From Pandoraea commovens (lineage in GTDB: Bacteria; Pseudomonadota; Gammaproteobacteria; Burkholderiales; Burkholderiaceae), in assembly GCF_902459615.1 (NCBI RefSeq), contig NZ_CABPSA010000010.1, positions 124,001 through 188,000 of the forward strand: a stretch of DNA of 64,000 nt. Reading direction: 5' to 3'. This document shows positions 53,876 to 63,186 of the stretch, one piece after another; position 1 is the stretch's first letter, and every line of letters begins with the position of its first letter. Both the position numbers and the translations under genes were made by a program. Below the pieces are notes generated by a model, which saw only the letters and a program-made list of their open reading frames with translations, was not told the origin of the DNA and made no database searches.

Positions 53876-54094
53876 GAAATCTAGCCCGTGGTTGGTGGTG
53901 AATACAGGAAGCGTCCGGTCGAATGTCTACCGGAAAGGGCGCAAGAATAGCACTCGCTCAGCGCAGGCTGATTGTGAAATCCGGCACTTGGTGGGGGGAA
54001 GATCCGTTTCACGACTTGCGACCGGGCGGCGGCCGGTTTTGCCCTCAGCGGGTGCCGGATCCATCCCTCGGGGAAAAAGCCCCTTGACATGTGG

Positions 54095-55618
<1,524 letters not shown>

Positions 55619-55624
55619 TTACCC

Positions 55625-56317
55625 ATGAAGGCCATGTTGCGTACGGTACTGTTCCTCGATGCGGCGTTGAATCTGGCACTTGGTGTGCTGCTGATTGCGT
55701 CGTTCTGGTCATCGCTGTATGCGGCCATTGATGTGCCCGCGCCATCGCCTGTGCTGTATGCGCAGGTGCTTGGTGTGGCCTTCATCGGCGTGGCCTGGCT
55801 GCAATGGCACGCCACTGTGAATGGCCAGTTGACGTCGACCGTCGCGAAGGTGACGGGACATATCAGCTGGATCAGCGGTGCGTTCGTGCTGGGGTGGCTG
55901 ATCTCCGGCCAGTTGGTGGTGTCGAGCGGCGGCAAGTGGATGCTTGCCATGCTCGGGGCTGTCCTGCTGGTAGTGGGCGGGATTCTCGTCAAGCTGGCGT
56001 CGAGTGTGCGCACGAAAGAGCGCGTACAGGCGGCGCAGCAGGCAGGCGAGCGGGTGCGTGGCGGTGTCGTGAGCGACACTCGACGCGACGCACCGAGAGA
56101 TTATGCCGATGCCCGGGTCGTCGACGAGGCCCGTGGCACGCGCGCTGAGCCGCGCATGGAGACGCCTCGCGGCGGCTCCGCACCAGTCAATAGCACGCCG
56201 GTCGCGCCCGTGGGCGCCACCGGCATTGTCACGCCCGTGCCGTCCGACACGGCGCCGACGTCCAACGAATCCACTTCATCCGTACCTCACGATGCACGAC
56301 AAAATCCTCATTCTTGA
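55625..56317 (+). CDS. Uncharacterised membrane protein between guaB and guaA
   Basis: The 230-residue product is not recognised. Four hydrophobic segments (about 5-27, 42-60, 78-100 and 103-122) form a small membrane domain; residues 123-230 are charged, Pro/Thr/Ser-rich and probably disordered. The start is 6 nt after the guaB stop, and its 3' end overlaps guaA by 26 nt in another frame, so it is translated from the gua message. GGHIS- and GGK-like motifs do not define a family. A link with purine metabolism is only contextual. Confidence 0.75.
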   Translation: MKAMLRTVLFLDAALNLALGVLLIASFWSSLYAAIDVPAPSPVLYAQVLGVAFIGVAWLQWHATVNGQLTSTVAKVTGHISWISGAFVLGWLISGQLVVSSGGKWMLAMLGAVLLVVGGILVKLASSVRTKERVQAAQQAGERVRGGVVSDTRRDAPRDYADARVVDEARGTRAEPRMETPRGGSAPVNSTPVAPVGATGIVTPVPSDTAPTSNESTSSVPHDARQNPHS

Positions 56318-57875
56318 CTTCGGCTCGCAAGTCACCCAGCTGATTGGACGCCGCGTTCGCGAAGCGCACGTCTACTGCGAGATCCACCCGAACGACGTCA
56401 CGGACGAATTCATCCGCGAATTCAATCCGAAGGCCGTCATTCTGTCGGGTAGCCACGCGAGCACGTATGAGGATCAGGATCTGCGTGCACCGCAGGCTGT
56501 CTGGGATCTGGGTGTGCCGGTGCTGGGCATCTGCTATGGCATGTTCGCGATGACGGTCCAGTTGGGCGGTCAGGTCGAAGCCAGCAACCATCGTGAATTC
56601 GGTTACGCCGAAGTGCGCGCCCATGGCCATACGCCGCTGCTCGACGGCCTTGAGGATTTCCGTACCGACGACGGTCACGGCATGCTCAAGGTGTGGATGA
56701 GCCACGGCGACAAGGTCACGCAACTGCCGGAAGGTTTTGCGCTGATGGCGTCGACGCCGAGCTGCCCGATCGCGGGTATGGCCGACGTCAAGCGTCATTA
56801 CTACGCTGTGCAGTTCCACCCGGAAGTCACGCACACCGTGAAGGGTCGCGAACTGCTTGAGCGCTTCGTGCTGGAGATTGCGGGCGCGAAGCCGGACTGG
56901 ATCATGCGCGACCACATCGAGGAAGCCGTCAAAGCGATCCGCGAGCAGGTGGGCGACGAGGAAGTGATCCTCGGTCTGTCGGGCGGCGTGGATTCGAGCG
57001 TTGCGGCGGCGCTGATTCATCGTGCGATTGGCGATCAGCTGACGTGCGTGTTCGTCGATCACGGTCTGCTGCGTCTGAACGAAGGCAAGATGGTGATGGA
57101 AATGTTCGAGGGCCGTCTGCACGCGAAGGTTGTGCACGTCGACGCCACGGCACAGTTCATGGGTCACCTGACGGGCGTGACGGATCCGGAGCAGAAGCGC
57201 AAGATCATCGGTCGCGAGTTCGTGGAAGTGTTCCAGGCGGAAGCGAAGAAGCTGAAGAACGCGAAGTGGCTGGCGCAAGGCACGATTTATCCGGACGTGA
57301 TCGAATCGGGCGGCGCGAAGACGAAGAAGGCGACGACGATCAAGAGCCACCACAACGTGGGTGGCCTGCCGGAGACGCTGGGTCTGAAGCTGCTGGAGCC
57401 GCTGCGTGATCTGTTCAAGGACGAAGTCCGCGAACTGGGCGTGGCGCTCGGCTTGCCGCACGACATGGTCTACCGTCACCCGTTCCCGGGCCCGGGTCTG
57501 GGCGTGCGTATTCTGGGTGAAGTGAAGCAGGAGTATGCGGACCTGCTGCGTCGCGCCGATGCGATCTTCATCGAAGAACTGCGCAACACGGTCGAGCCGA
57601 ATAGCGGCAAGACGTGGTATGAACTGACGAGCCAGGCGTTCGCGGTGTTCCTGCCGGTCAAGAGCGTGGGCGTGATGGGCGATGGCCGTACGTACGAGTG
57701 GGTCGTGGCGCTGCGCGCTGTGCAGACGCAAGACTTCATGACGGCACACTGGGCCCACCTGCCGCACGAACTGCTCGGCAAGGTCTCGAACCGCATCATC
57801 AATGAAGTCCGTGGTTTGAACCGCGTTGTCTATGACATCTCGGGCAAGCCGCCTGCGACGATTGAGTGGGAGTAA
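56292..57875 (+). CDS. guaA: GMP synthase (glutamine-hydrolysing)
   Basis: Aminates XMP to GMP. The N-terminal class I amidotransferase has nucleophile C81 in LGICYGMF and a late QFHPEVTHT His-Glu pair; the ATP-pyrophosphatase motif [15 protein letters not shown] starts at about residue 226; the dimerisation domain ends [12 protein letters not shown], the universal C-terminus. 527 residues (E. coli 525). The ATG at 56292 gives the normal N-terminus [13 protein letters not shown]. Confidence 0.97.
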   Translation: MHDKILILDFGSQVTQLIGRRVREAHVYCEIHPNDVTDEFIREFNPKAVILSGSHASTYEDQDLRAPQAVWDLGVPVLGICYGMFAMTVQLGGQVEASNHREFGYAEVRAHGHTPLLDGLEDFRTDDGHGMLKVWMSHGDKVTQLPEGFALMASTPSCPIAGMADVKRHYYAVQFHPEVTHTVKGRELLERFVLEIAGAKPDWIMRDHIEEAVKAIREQVGDEEVILGLSGGVDSSVAAALIHRAIGDQLTCVFVDHGLLRLNEGKMVMEMFEGRLHAKVVHVDATAQFMGHLTGVTDPEQKRKIIGREFVEVFQAEAKKLKNAKWLAQGTIYPDVIESGGAKTKKATTIKSHHNVGGLPETLGLKLLEPLRDLFKDEVRELGVALGLPHDMVYRHPFPGPGLGVRILGEVKQEYADLLRRADAIFIEELRNTVEPNSGKTWYELTSQAFAVFLPVKSVGVMGDGRTYEWVVALRAVQTQDFMTAHWAHLPHELLGKVSNRIINEVRGLNRVVYDISGKPPATIEWE

Positions 57876-57931
57876 TTGACGAACCTCTGCGTTAAACCGC
57901 AGATGTCATTCGTTGAAGTATCGTAAGAATG

Positions 57932-57964
57932 AAGGGCGGACGCGTTGGCGTCCGCCCTTTTTTG
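57932..57964 (+). terminator. Intrinsic terminator after guaA
   Basis: GGGCGGACGC and GCGTCCGCCC form a perfect 10-bp stem with loop GTTG and a tail of seven T. It ends the gua unit and lies before the convergent LysR gene. Confidence 0.9.
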
Positions 57965-57981
57965 ATGTCAGATGAAATCGA

Positions 57982-58893
57982 TCAGTCCGCTGATGTCACC
58001 GCGTCCCTGAACCACCCCACCAAAAAATCCGCCAGCGCGCGTGTCTTGGCAGAGAGGTGACTCTTCGTCGGATAGACGAGCTTGATATCGGCGGCAGGCA
58101 ACGTCCAATCAGTCATCACAGTGCGAAGTTGCCCGGACGCCAGATACGGACGGATGTCCCACATCGACCGGATCAGCATGCCGTGACCGTTCAGCGCCCA
58201 CGTCGTCGCGGCCGCCCCGTCGTTGGTGCTGAGCATGCCGCGCACTTTGACCGTCTCCTGGCGATCTGCCTGACGGAAATGCCATGTGCCGTACGTCTCG
58301 TCGCTCTCGCGAATCACGATGCATTGATGTGCCGTTAGGTCCGATGGCTGCACTGGTTCGCCCGCTGTGGCGAGATACATCGGCGACGCGCACAACACCC
58401 GTGCATTCGGCATCAACTGTCGCGCCGTCAGTCGCGAGTCCGGTAAGTCGCCAAAACGGATCGCCGCATCGAACCCTTGTTCAACGAGATTCACCGGACG
58501 GTCCGTCAGATGCAATTGCACTTCCACCTCCGGATACTCGCGCGCAAACGCGGACAGCGCCGGGGCGATGTGCGTCCGCCCGAAACCGAGCGTTGCCGCC
58601 AGCCGGAGCAGACCGCGAGGCGACGACTGTGCACCGGTCACCGCATGTTCCAGCGCCTCCAGCTCACCGAGAATACGTGCGCCGTCCTGCAAGTACATGT
58701 CGCCCTCGGGCGTGAGGCTGATGCGTCGTGTCGTACGATGCAGCAATCGCACGCCAAGTCGGTGTTCAAGTTGCGCGAGCCGACGGCTTACCGCCGGTGG
58801 CGTAATGCCCATCTGCTGCGCAGCGGCCGCCATGCTGCCTTCTTTCATGAGCGTCGCGAAAAAGCGCAAATCGGAAAATCCGTCGATTGACAT
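57982..58893 (-). CDS. LysR-family transcriptional regulator
   Basis: Winged helix-turn-helix LysR regulator of 303 residues. The DNA-binding helix is MAAAAQQMGITPPAVSRRLA (about residues 20-40), followed by LEHRLGVRLLHRTTRRISLT and a C-terminal ligand-binding domain. The ATG at 58893 (MSIDGFSDLRFF) is used; a GTG at 58938 would overlap the palindrome in the control region. It is divergent from a dehalogenase-like hydrolase, its likely target. Confidence 0.9.
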   Translation of the reverse strand: MSIDGFSDLRFFATLMKEGSMAAAAQQMGITPPAVSRRLAQLEHRLGVRLLHRTTRRISLTPEGDMYLQDGARILGELEALEHAVTGAQSSPRGLLRLAATLGFGRTHIAPALSAFAREYPEVEVQLHLTDRPVNLVEQGFDAAIRFGDLPDSRLTARQLMPNARVLCASPMYLATAGEPVQPSDLTAHQCIVIRESDETYGTWHFRQADRQETVKVRGMLSTNDGAAATTWALNGHGMLIRSMWDIRPYLASGQLRTVMTDWTLPAADIKLVYPTKSHLSAKTRALADFLVGWFRDAVTSAD

Positions 58894-58921
58894 GGCAATT
58901 CGTGTCCTGCAATTAACAATG

Positions 58922-58940
58922 AAGTGATTCTGAGTCACTT
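58922..58940. promoter_or_regulatory. Candidate LysR operator (AAGTGA-N7-TCACTT)
   Basis: Perfect 6-bp arms AAGTGA and TCACTT are separated by TTCTGAG in the 161-bp gap between the LysR gene and the hydrolase. Dyads of this size in a LysR/target gap are the usual regulator sites. Confidence 0.55.
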
Positions 58941-59054
58941 TATGTCGTTTTGCATCAAATATAGGATGTGCATGACATGTGGCCGAACGCGAATGCCGCG
59001 AAGGTATCGCGCGTATCGCACCGAACCCGCACGCAGAAAAAGGTAAAAGGGTCT

Positions 59055-59966
59055 ATGACTTCCCAAGCGCTGTTCCCCGGCTTCACCGCCTATCGTTTGC
59101 CGACGCCTGACGGCCAGCACATTCATGCGTTGACGGGCGGCAGTGGCCCGGCGCTGCTGATGCTCCACGGCCACCCGCAAACGTCCGCGATCTGGCACAA
59201 GGTTGCGCCGACGCTCGCCCAGCATTTCACCTTGGTACTGGCCGACCTGCGCGGCTACGGGGACTCGGCCAAACCTGCGGGTGACGCCGATCATGTGGCT
59301 TACAGCAAGCGCGTCATGGCGCTGGATATGGTGTCCACCATGCAGGCGTTGGGGCATTCGACGTTTTCGGTGTTGGCGCACGATCGCGGGGCGCGCGTCG
59401 CGCATCGACTGGCGGCGGATCATCCGGATATCGTCCGGCGCATGGTGCTGCTCGATATCGCGCCAACCCTTGCGATGTACGAACAAGCCAGCGACGCCTT
59501 TGCGCGCGCCTACTGGCATTGGTTCTTCCTGATTCAGCCCGCGCCATTGCCTGAGCGCCTGATCGAAGCCGATCCGGCGGCGTACCTACGCGATGTCATG
59601 GGACGTCGGAGTGCTGGACTCGCGCCGTTCGATCCGCGCGCACTGGCGGAGTACCAGCGATGCTTGTCGCTGCCGGGCGCAGCGCATGGTGTGTGCGAGG
59701 ACTACCGGGCCGCAGCGACGATCGATCTCGATCACGACCGCGCGGATCGCGAGGCCGGACGTCGATTGTCCATGCCGGTGTTGGCGTTGTGGGGTGAGCA
59801 GGGCGTCGTGCACCGCTGCTTCAAGCCGCTCGATGAGTGGCAACGGGTGGCATCCGATGTGCGCGGGCACCCGCTGCCTTGCGGCCATTACATTGCGGAA
59901 GAAGCGCCGGAAGTGCTGCTGGCCGACGTCCTCCCTTTCCTGCTCGACGTCACACCGAGCGCGTAA
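59055..59966 (+). CDS. Alpha/beta hydrolase, haloacetate dehalogenase-like
   Basis: A 303-residue alpha/beta hydrolase. Residues match the fluoroacetate dehalogenase layout: oxyanion HGHPQT (39-43), nucleophile D110 in AHDRGAR with R111 and R114, acid D134, H278 in CGHYI, and halide-pocket H155/W156 in YWHWFFL. These point to C-halogen cleavage, though other hydrolases share the fold. The ATG at 59055 follows AAAAGGG; upstream in-frame ATGs lie in the control region. The end overlaps the convergent SDR gene by 17 nt. The divergent LysR is probably its regulator. Confidence 0.8.
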   Translation: MTSQALFPGFTAYRLPTPDGQHIHALTGGSGPALLMLHGHPQTSAIWHKVAPTLAQHFTLVLADLRGYGDSAKPAGDADHVAYSKRVMALDMVSTMQALGHSTFSVLAHDRGARVAHRLAADHPDIVRRMVLLDIAPTLAMYEQASDAFARAYWHWFFLIQPAPLPERLIEADPAAYLRDVMGRRSAGLAPFDPRALAEYQRCLSLPGAAHGVCEDYRAAATIDLDHDRADREAGRRLSMPVLALWGEQGVVHRCFKPLDEWQRVASDVRGHPLPCGHYIAEEAPEVLLADVLPFLLDVTPSA

Positions 59967-60654
59967 GGCCGCCGTCCACGCGAATGTTCTGGCCCGTGAT
60001 GTAACCGCCACCCTCAGACGCCAGGAAGGCCACCGTCGCCGCAATTTCTTCGGCTTTGCCATAACGCTGCATCGGCACGCTTTCGCGGCGTACCTCCTGC
60101 TGCGGCAGGCTGTCGATCCAGCCCGGCAGAATGTTGTTCATGCGGACGTTGTCCTTCGCGTACTTGTCGGCAAACAGCTTCGTGAACGATGCCAACCCCG
60201 CACGGAACACGGCCGACGTCGGGAACATCTCGCTCGGCTCGAACGCCCATGCCGTCGAAATATTGATGATCGCGCCCGCCCCTTGCGTTTGCATGATCGG
60301 CGTGACGAGACGCGTCGGGCGGATCACGTTCATCAAATACGTATCCATGCCGCGATGCCAGTCCTCGTCGCTGATCTCGAGGATGGCAGCGCGCGGGCCG
60401 TGGCCAGCACTGTTCACAAGCACGTCGATACGTCCCCAGCGTTGCATCGCGAGATCGACCAGTTCCTTGAGCGATTCGTTGGACTGATTCGAGCCCGTCA
60501 CGCCAACGCCCCCCAGTTCAGCCGCCAGCGCCTCACCCTTTCCGGACGACGACAGAATGCCGACCTTGAAGCCGTCCGCTGCGAGGCGTCGCGCTGCCGC
60601 CGCACCCATGCCGCTGCCACCGGCTGTAATCAATGCCACTTTTTCTACTGTCAT
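59950..60654 (-). CDS. Atypical short-chain dehydrogenase/reductase
   Basis: A 234-residue Rossmann-fold SDR. The cofactor motif TAGGSGMG (10-17), NSAG (81-84), N109 and S133 are present, but the catalytic YxxxK is not: the stretch after S133 reads STAWAFEPSEMFPTSAVFRAG, with Thr and Phe at the expected Tyr (146) and Lys (150) positions. The fold is clear, the chemistry is not. The ATG at 60654 (MTVEKVALITAGG) is chosen over an upstream one at 60696. It is divergent from a LysR gene. Confidence 0.85.
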   Translation of the reverse strand: MTVEKVALITAGGSGMGAAAARRLAADGFKVGILSSSGKGEALAAELGGVGVTGSNQSNESLKELVDLAMQRWGRIDVLVNSAGHGPRAAILEISDEDWHRGMDTYLMNVIRPTRLVTPIMQTQGAGAIINISTAWAFEPSEMFPTSAVFRAGLASFTKLFADKYAKDNVRMNNILPGWIDSLPQQEVRRESVPMQRYGKAEEIAATVAFLASEGGGYITGQNIRVDGGLTRSV

Positions 60655-60707
60655 GCTGCTATCCTCCGATGACGTCGGGTGCCGCTCTATCGGCACGTCA
60701 GACGGGT

Positions 60708-60743
60708 TAACACTGTTCGTAAGTGCTCAAAGCGTAACACTGT
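60708..60743. promoter_or_regulatory. Direct repeats in the SDR/LysR control region
   Basis: TAACACTGT occurs at 60708-60716 and 60735-60743, a period of 27 bp, in the 144-bp gap between the divergent SDR and LysR genes. The copies may be two half-sites bound by that regulator. Confidence 0.5.
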
Positions 60744-60798
60744 GCGATCTGGCCGACGAATCAGATTTCGACACTTTACTCAGTAGAAAAATTACACC

Positions 60799-61713
60799 AT
60801 GACGGAAGCCATCGGCCGATTGCCGTCGCTCAACGCGTTGCGTGCTTTCGAAGCGGCGAGTCGGCATCTCAACTTCCGGCTCGCGGCGGAAGAACTGGGC
60901 GTGACGCAAGGCGCAGTGGCACAGCAAGTGCGCGGCCTCGAAGCAGAGTTAGGGATGAAGCTGTTCGAGCGGCATCCGCGTGCGCTGTCGCTGACCGAGA
61001 ACGGACGACGCTACGCAAGCGGGGTGCGACGCGCTTTCGAGATGCTGACAGAAGCGACGCAAGCGCTGCGTCCGGAACCGCTGCGGCTGACGATCAGCGT
61101 GACGCCGACGTTCGCATCGAAATGGCTGATCCCCCGACTGCCCGCATTCCTTGAAACGCATCCCGACATCGATCTGCGTATCCTCGCGACGGACCGGTTG
61201 TCGCACTTTCAGGCAGACGCTGTCGATCTGGCCGTTCGCTACGGCCGTCCGCCGTTTGGTGGTGGGCTTGTCGTGGAGCCGTTGTTCGAGGAGGCGCAAG
61301 TCGCGGTCGCGAGTCCTGCCGTGATCGCGGCCGCCGGTCATCCTGGTAAAACGGATGGCTCCCGTAGCCCGGGGAGCCTGCGAGGTCATGCCTTGCTTCA
61401 CGACGCCCACAACGCCTGGCCGCAGTTTCTCGATCTCACGTTACCGAACGCTCAAACCTCGGAAGCGAAGAACGTACGGTTCAACCAGACGGCGCTGGCC
61501 ATCGATGCCGCCGTCGCCGGACAAGGACTGGCGCTCGCACATCGCGACTTCGTCGCAGCGGATATTGCGGCGGGCCGTCTCGTGCGGCTCTTTGATACCG
61601 AACTGCGTACGGGGGCGGGCTTTTACATCGTGTATCCCCGCCGAACCCGGCACGCCGCGCAAATCGCCGACGTACACGAATGGCTTTTGCGGGAGACACG
61701 CAACGCGCGCTGA
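60799..61713 (+). CDS. LysR-family regulator (GcvA-like)
   Basis: A 304-residue LysR protein with LPSLNALRAFEAASRHLNFRLAAEELGVTQGAVAQQVRGLE-type N-terminus (helix-turn-helix at about 25-45) characteristic of the GcvA subgroup, then an effector domain. It is divergent from the SDR gene. Target is inferred to be that gene; the GcvA link to glycine cleavage is similarity of N-terminus only. Its stop falls inside the terminator hairpin. Confidence 0.9.
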   Translation: MTEAIGRLPSLNALRAFEAASRHLNFRLAAEELGVTQGAVAQQVRGLEAELGMKLFERHPRALSLTENGRRYASGVRRAFEMLTEATQALRPEPLRLTISVTPTFASKWLIPRLPAFLETHPDIDLRILATDRLSHFQADAVDLAVRYGRPPFGGGLVVEPLFEEAQVAVASPAVIAAAGHPGKTDGSRSPGSLRGHALLHDAHNAWPQFLDLTLPNAQTSEAKNVRFNQTALAIDAAVAGQGLALAHRDFVAADIAAGRLVRLFDTELRTGAGFYIVYPRRTRHAAQIADVHEWLLRETRNAR

Positions 61714-61728
61714 CGCGGCGTTTTTTTT
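61702..61728 (+). terminator. Terminator overlapping the LysR stop codon
   Basis: AACGC and GCGTT pair, with inner GCG/CGC and one bulged G, followed by eight T. The TGA at 61711-61713 lies in the loop. Confidence 0.6.
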
Positions 61729-61841
61729 GCAAGGACCACGTACGTCGTCAATGTCGCCTTCCGATGTCAATCTGCCTCACGCGCTCAATCGCCTGCTGGA
61801 GGACGGCAGCTTCCGCAGGCTGAGGCGTGCGTGGTTGCAGC

Positions 61842-63074
61842 CTAGTGCGGCGTGCGCGGCGCAAATCCGTGGCGTCGTGCGGCGAACGCGACGATCCACC
61901 CAGCGAGTGCAAGCGTCACGAGGACATGCGGCAGTGCTGCGGCCCCCCACGTCGACAGCACGGCACCGCCCAGCACGCCGCTGGCGGCGAACGAGAGATT
62001 GAAGACGGTCACGAGCATCGACTGCGCCACGTTCTCGTGCTTGCCTGCGGCGTTGCCTAACGCGGTCTGCAAGATCGTCGGTGCGCCGCTGAAGCTCAGT
62101 CCCCAGAGCACAGCACCCGCCATCAGCACGGGCCACGAGGTTGACCAGCCGCCAAAGGCGACGATCACGACGACGAACGTTGCCAAGGCCGTCAACACGA
62201 GTCGGCGCAGCCAGCGGTCCACCCACAGGCCGACGCCCCAGAGCCCGACGAGCGTGAAGATGCCGAAGATTGAGAGCATCGTCGCGAGCCGTCCGCTCAT
62301 GCCGGACGACGCAAGAAACGGTGCGATGTACGTGTAGAGCGTGTAATGCGCGACGACCCACAGCATGACCACCGCAAGCACCGGACGCACGCCCGGCAAA
62401 CGCAATACGTCCATCACGGAGGCGCGGGCTGCGGGGGCGCTGGTCGCGTTGCCATCAGTCAAGTCCGGCACGATCAGCAGCATCCATCCGATGAGGATCA
62501 GGGCACACGCCGACAAGCCGCCGAAGACCCAGCGCCAGCCGATCAGGTGGCCGAGGGTCGTGGCGGCGGGAACCCCGACCGCAAGCGCCAGCGGCACGCC
62601 GAGCATCGCGAACGCGAGCGCGCGACCTTGTCGTGACGGACTCACGAGCCGTCGTGCGTACGTGGCGATTTCACTCCACGCGAGCCCCGTTGCGAGTCCC
62701 ACGACGAAGCGTGCGGCGAGCGTCAGCACAAAGTCCGACGAGAGTGCCGTGACGGCGTTGCACACGGCGAAGCCGAGCAGGGCGACAACGAGGACTGTGC
62801 GACGCGACCAGCGGTGCATCAGCACGGTGAGCGGCACGGCCCCGAGGCCTGCGCCCAACGCACACAGCGTGACCATCTGACCGGCCCAGGATTCGGAAAT
62901 GTGAAAGCTGTCCGCCAGTTGCGGTAGCAATCCGGCGGGGACGGTCTCGTTCGCTGCGGCGACAAAGGTCGCGAGCATCAGCGCGGTGAGCGATGCCCAA
63001 ACGGTGGCGTCGCTCTGTTGTTTGTCGGATGTTCGAGGGGATGAGGGTGGGATGGCTGGCGAGGAAGCGGACAT
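61842..63074 (-). CDS. MFS transporter (arabinose-efflux/AraJ-like)
   Basis: A 410-residue 12-helix major facilitator, with ANETVPAGLLPQLADSF after the first helix and MHRWSRRTVL at the loop 2-3 motif. The resemblance is to drug or sugar exporters of the AraJ/DHA1 group; substrate unknown. The ATG at 63074 (MSASSPAIPPSS) is used; the longer frame to 63347 runs through the neighbouring LysR gene. It is divergent from that LysR. Confidence 0.88.
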   Translation of the reverse strand: MSASSPAIPPSSPRTSDKQQSDATVWASLTALMLATFVAAANETVPAGLLPQLADSFHISESWAGQMVTLCALGAGLGAVPLTVLMHRWSRRTVLVVALLGFAVCNAVTALSSDFVLTLAARFVVGLATGLAWSEIATYARRLVSPSRQGRALAFAMLGVPLALAVGVPAATTLGHLIGWRWVFGGLSACALILIGWMLLIVPDLTDGNATSAPAARASVMDVLRLPGVRPVLAVVMLWVVAHYTLYTYIAPFLASSGMSGRLATMLSIFGIFTLVGLWGVGLWVDRWLRRLVLTALATFVVVIVAFGGWSTSWPVLMAGAVLWGLSFSGAPTILQTALGNAAGKHENVAQSMLVTVFNLSFAASGVLGGAVLSTWGAAALPHVLVTLALAGWIVAFAARRHGFAPRTPH

Positions 63075-63157
63075 GGTCGGGGGGCGAGCGTGAGTGTCCC
63101 GGGGGACGATGCGACGTAGTCTGCCGATGCGCGTTGTATTTGATAATCTGTCGCCAA

Positions 63158-63174
63158 TTTGAATGACTTTCAAA
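63158..63174. promoter_or_regulatory. Candidate LysR operator (TTTGAA-N5-TTCAAA)
   Basis: Perfect arms TTTGAA and TTCAAA around TGACT lie 12 nt before the LysR ATG and in the 112-bp divergent gap with the MFS gene. This fits an autoregulatory site. Confidence 0.45.
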
Positions 63175-63186
63175 ACCGGATAGAAA

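Noticed and set aside
54084-54089. TTGACA as the guaB -35 box
   Set aside because: Spacing to TATAAT is 36 nt, far beyond the usual 16-18.
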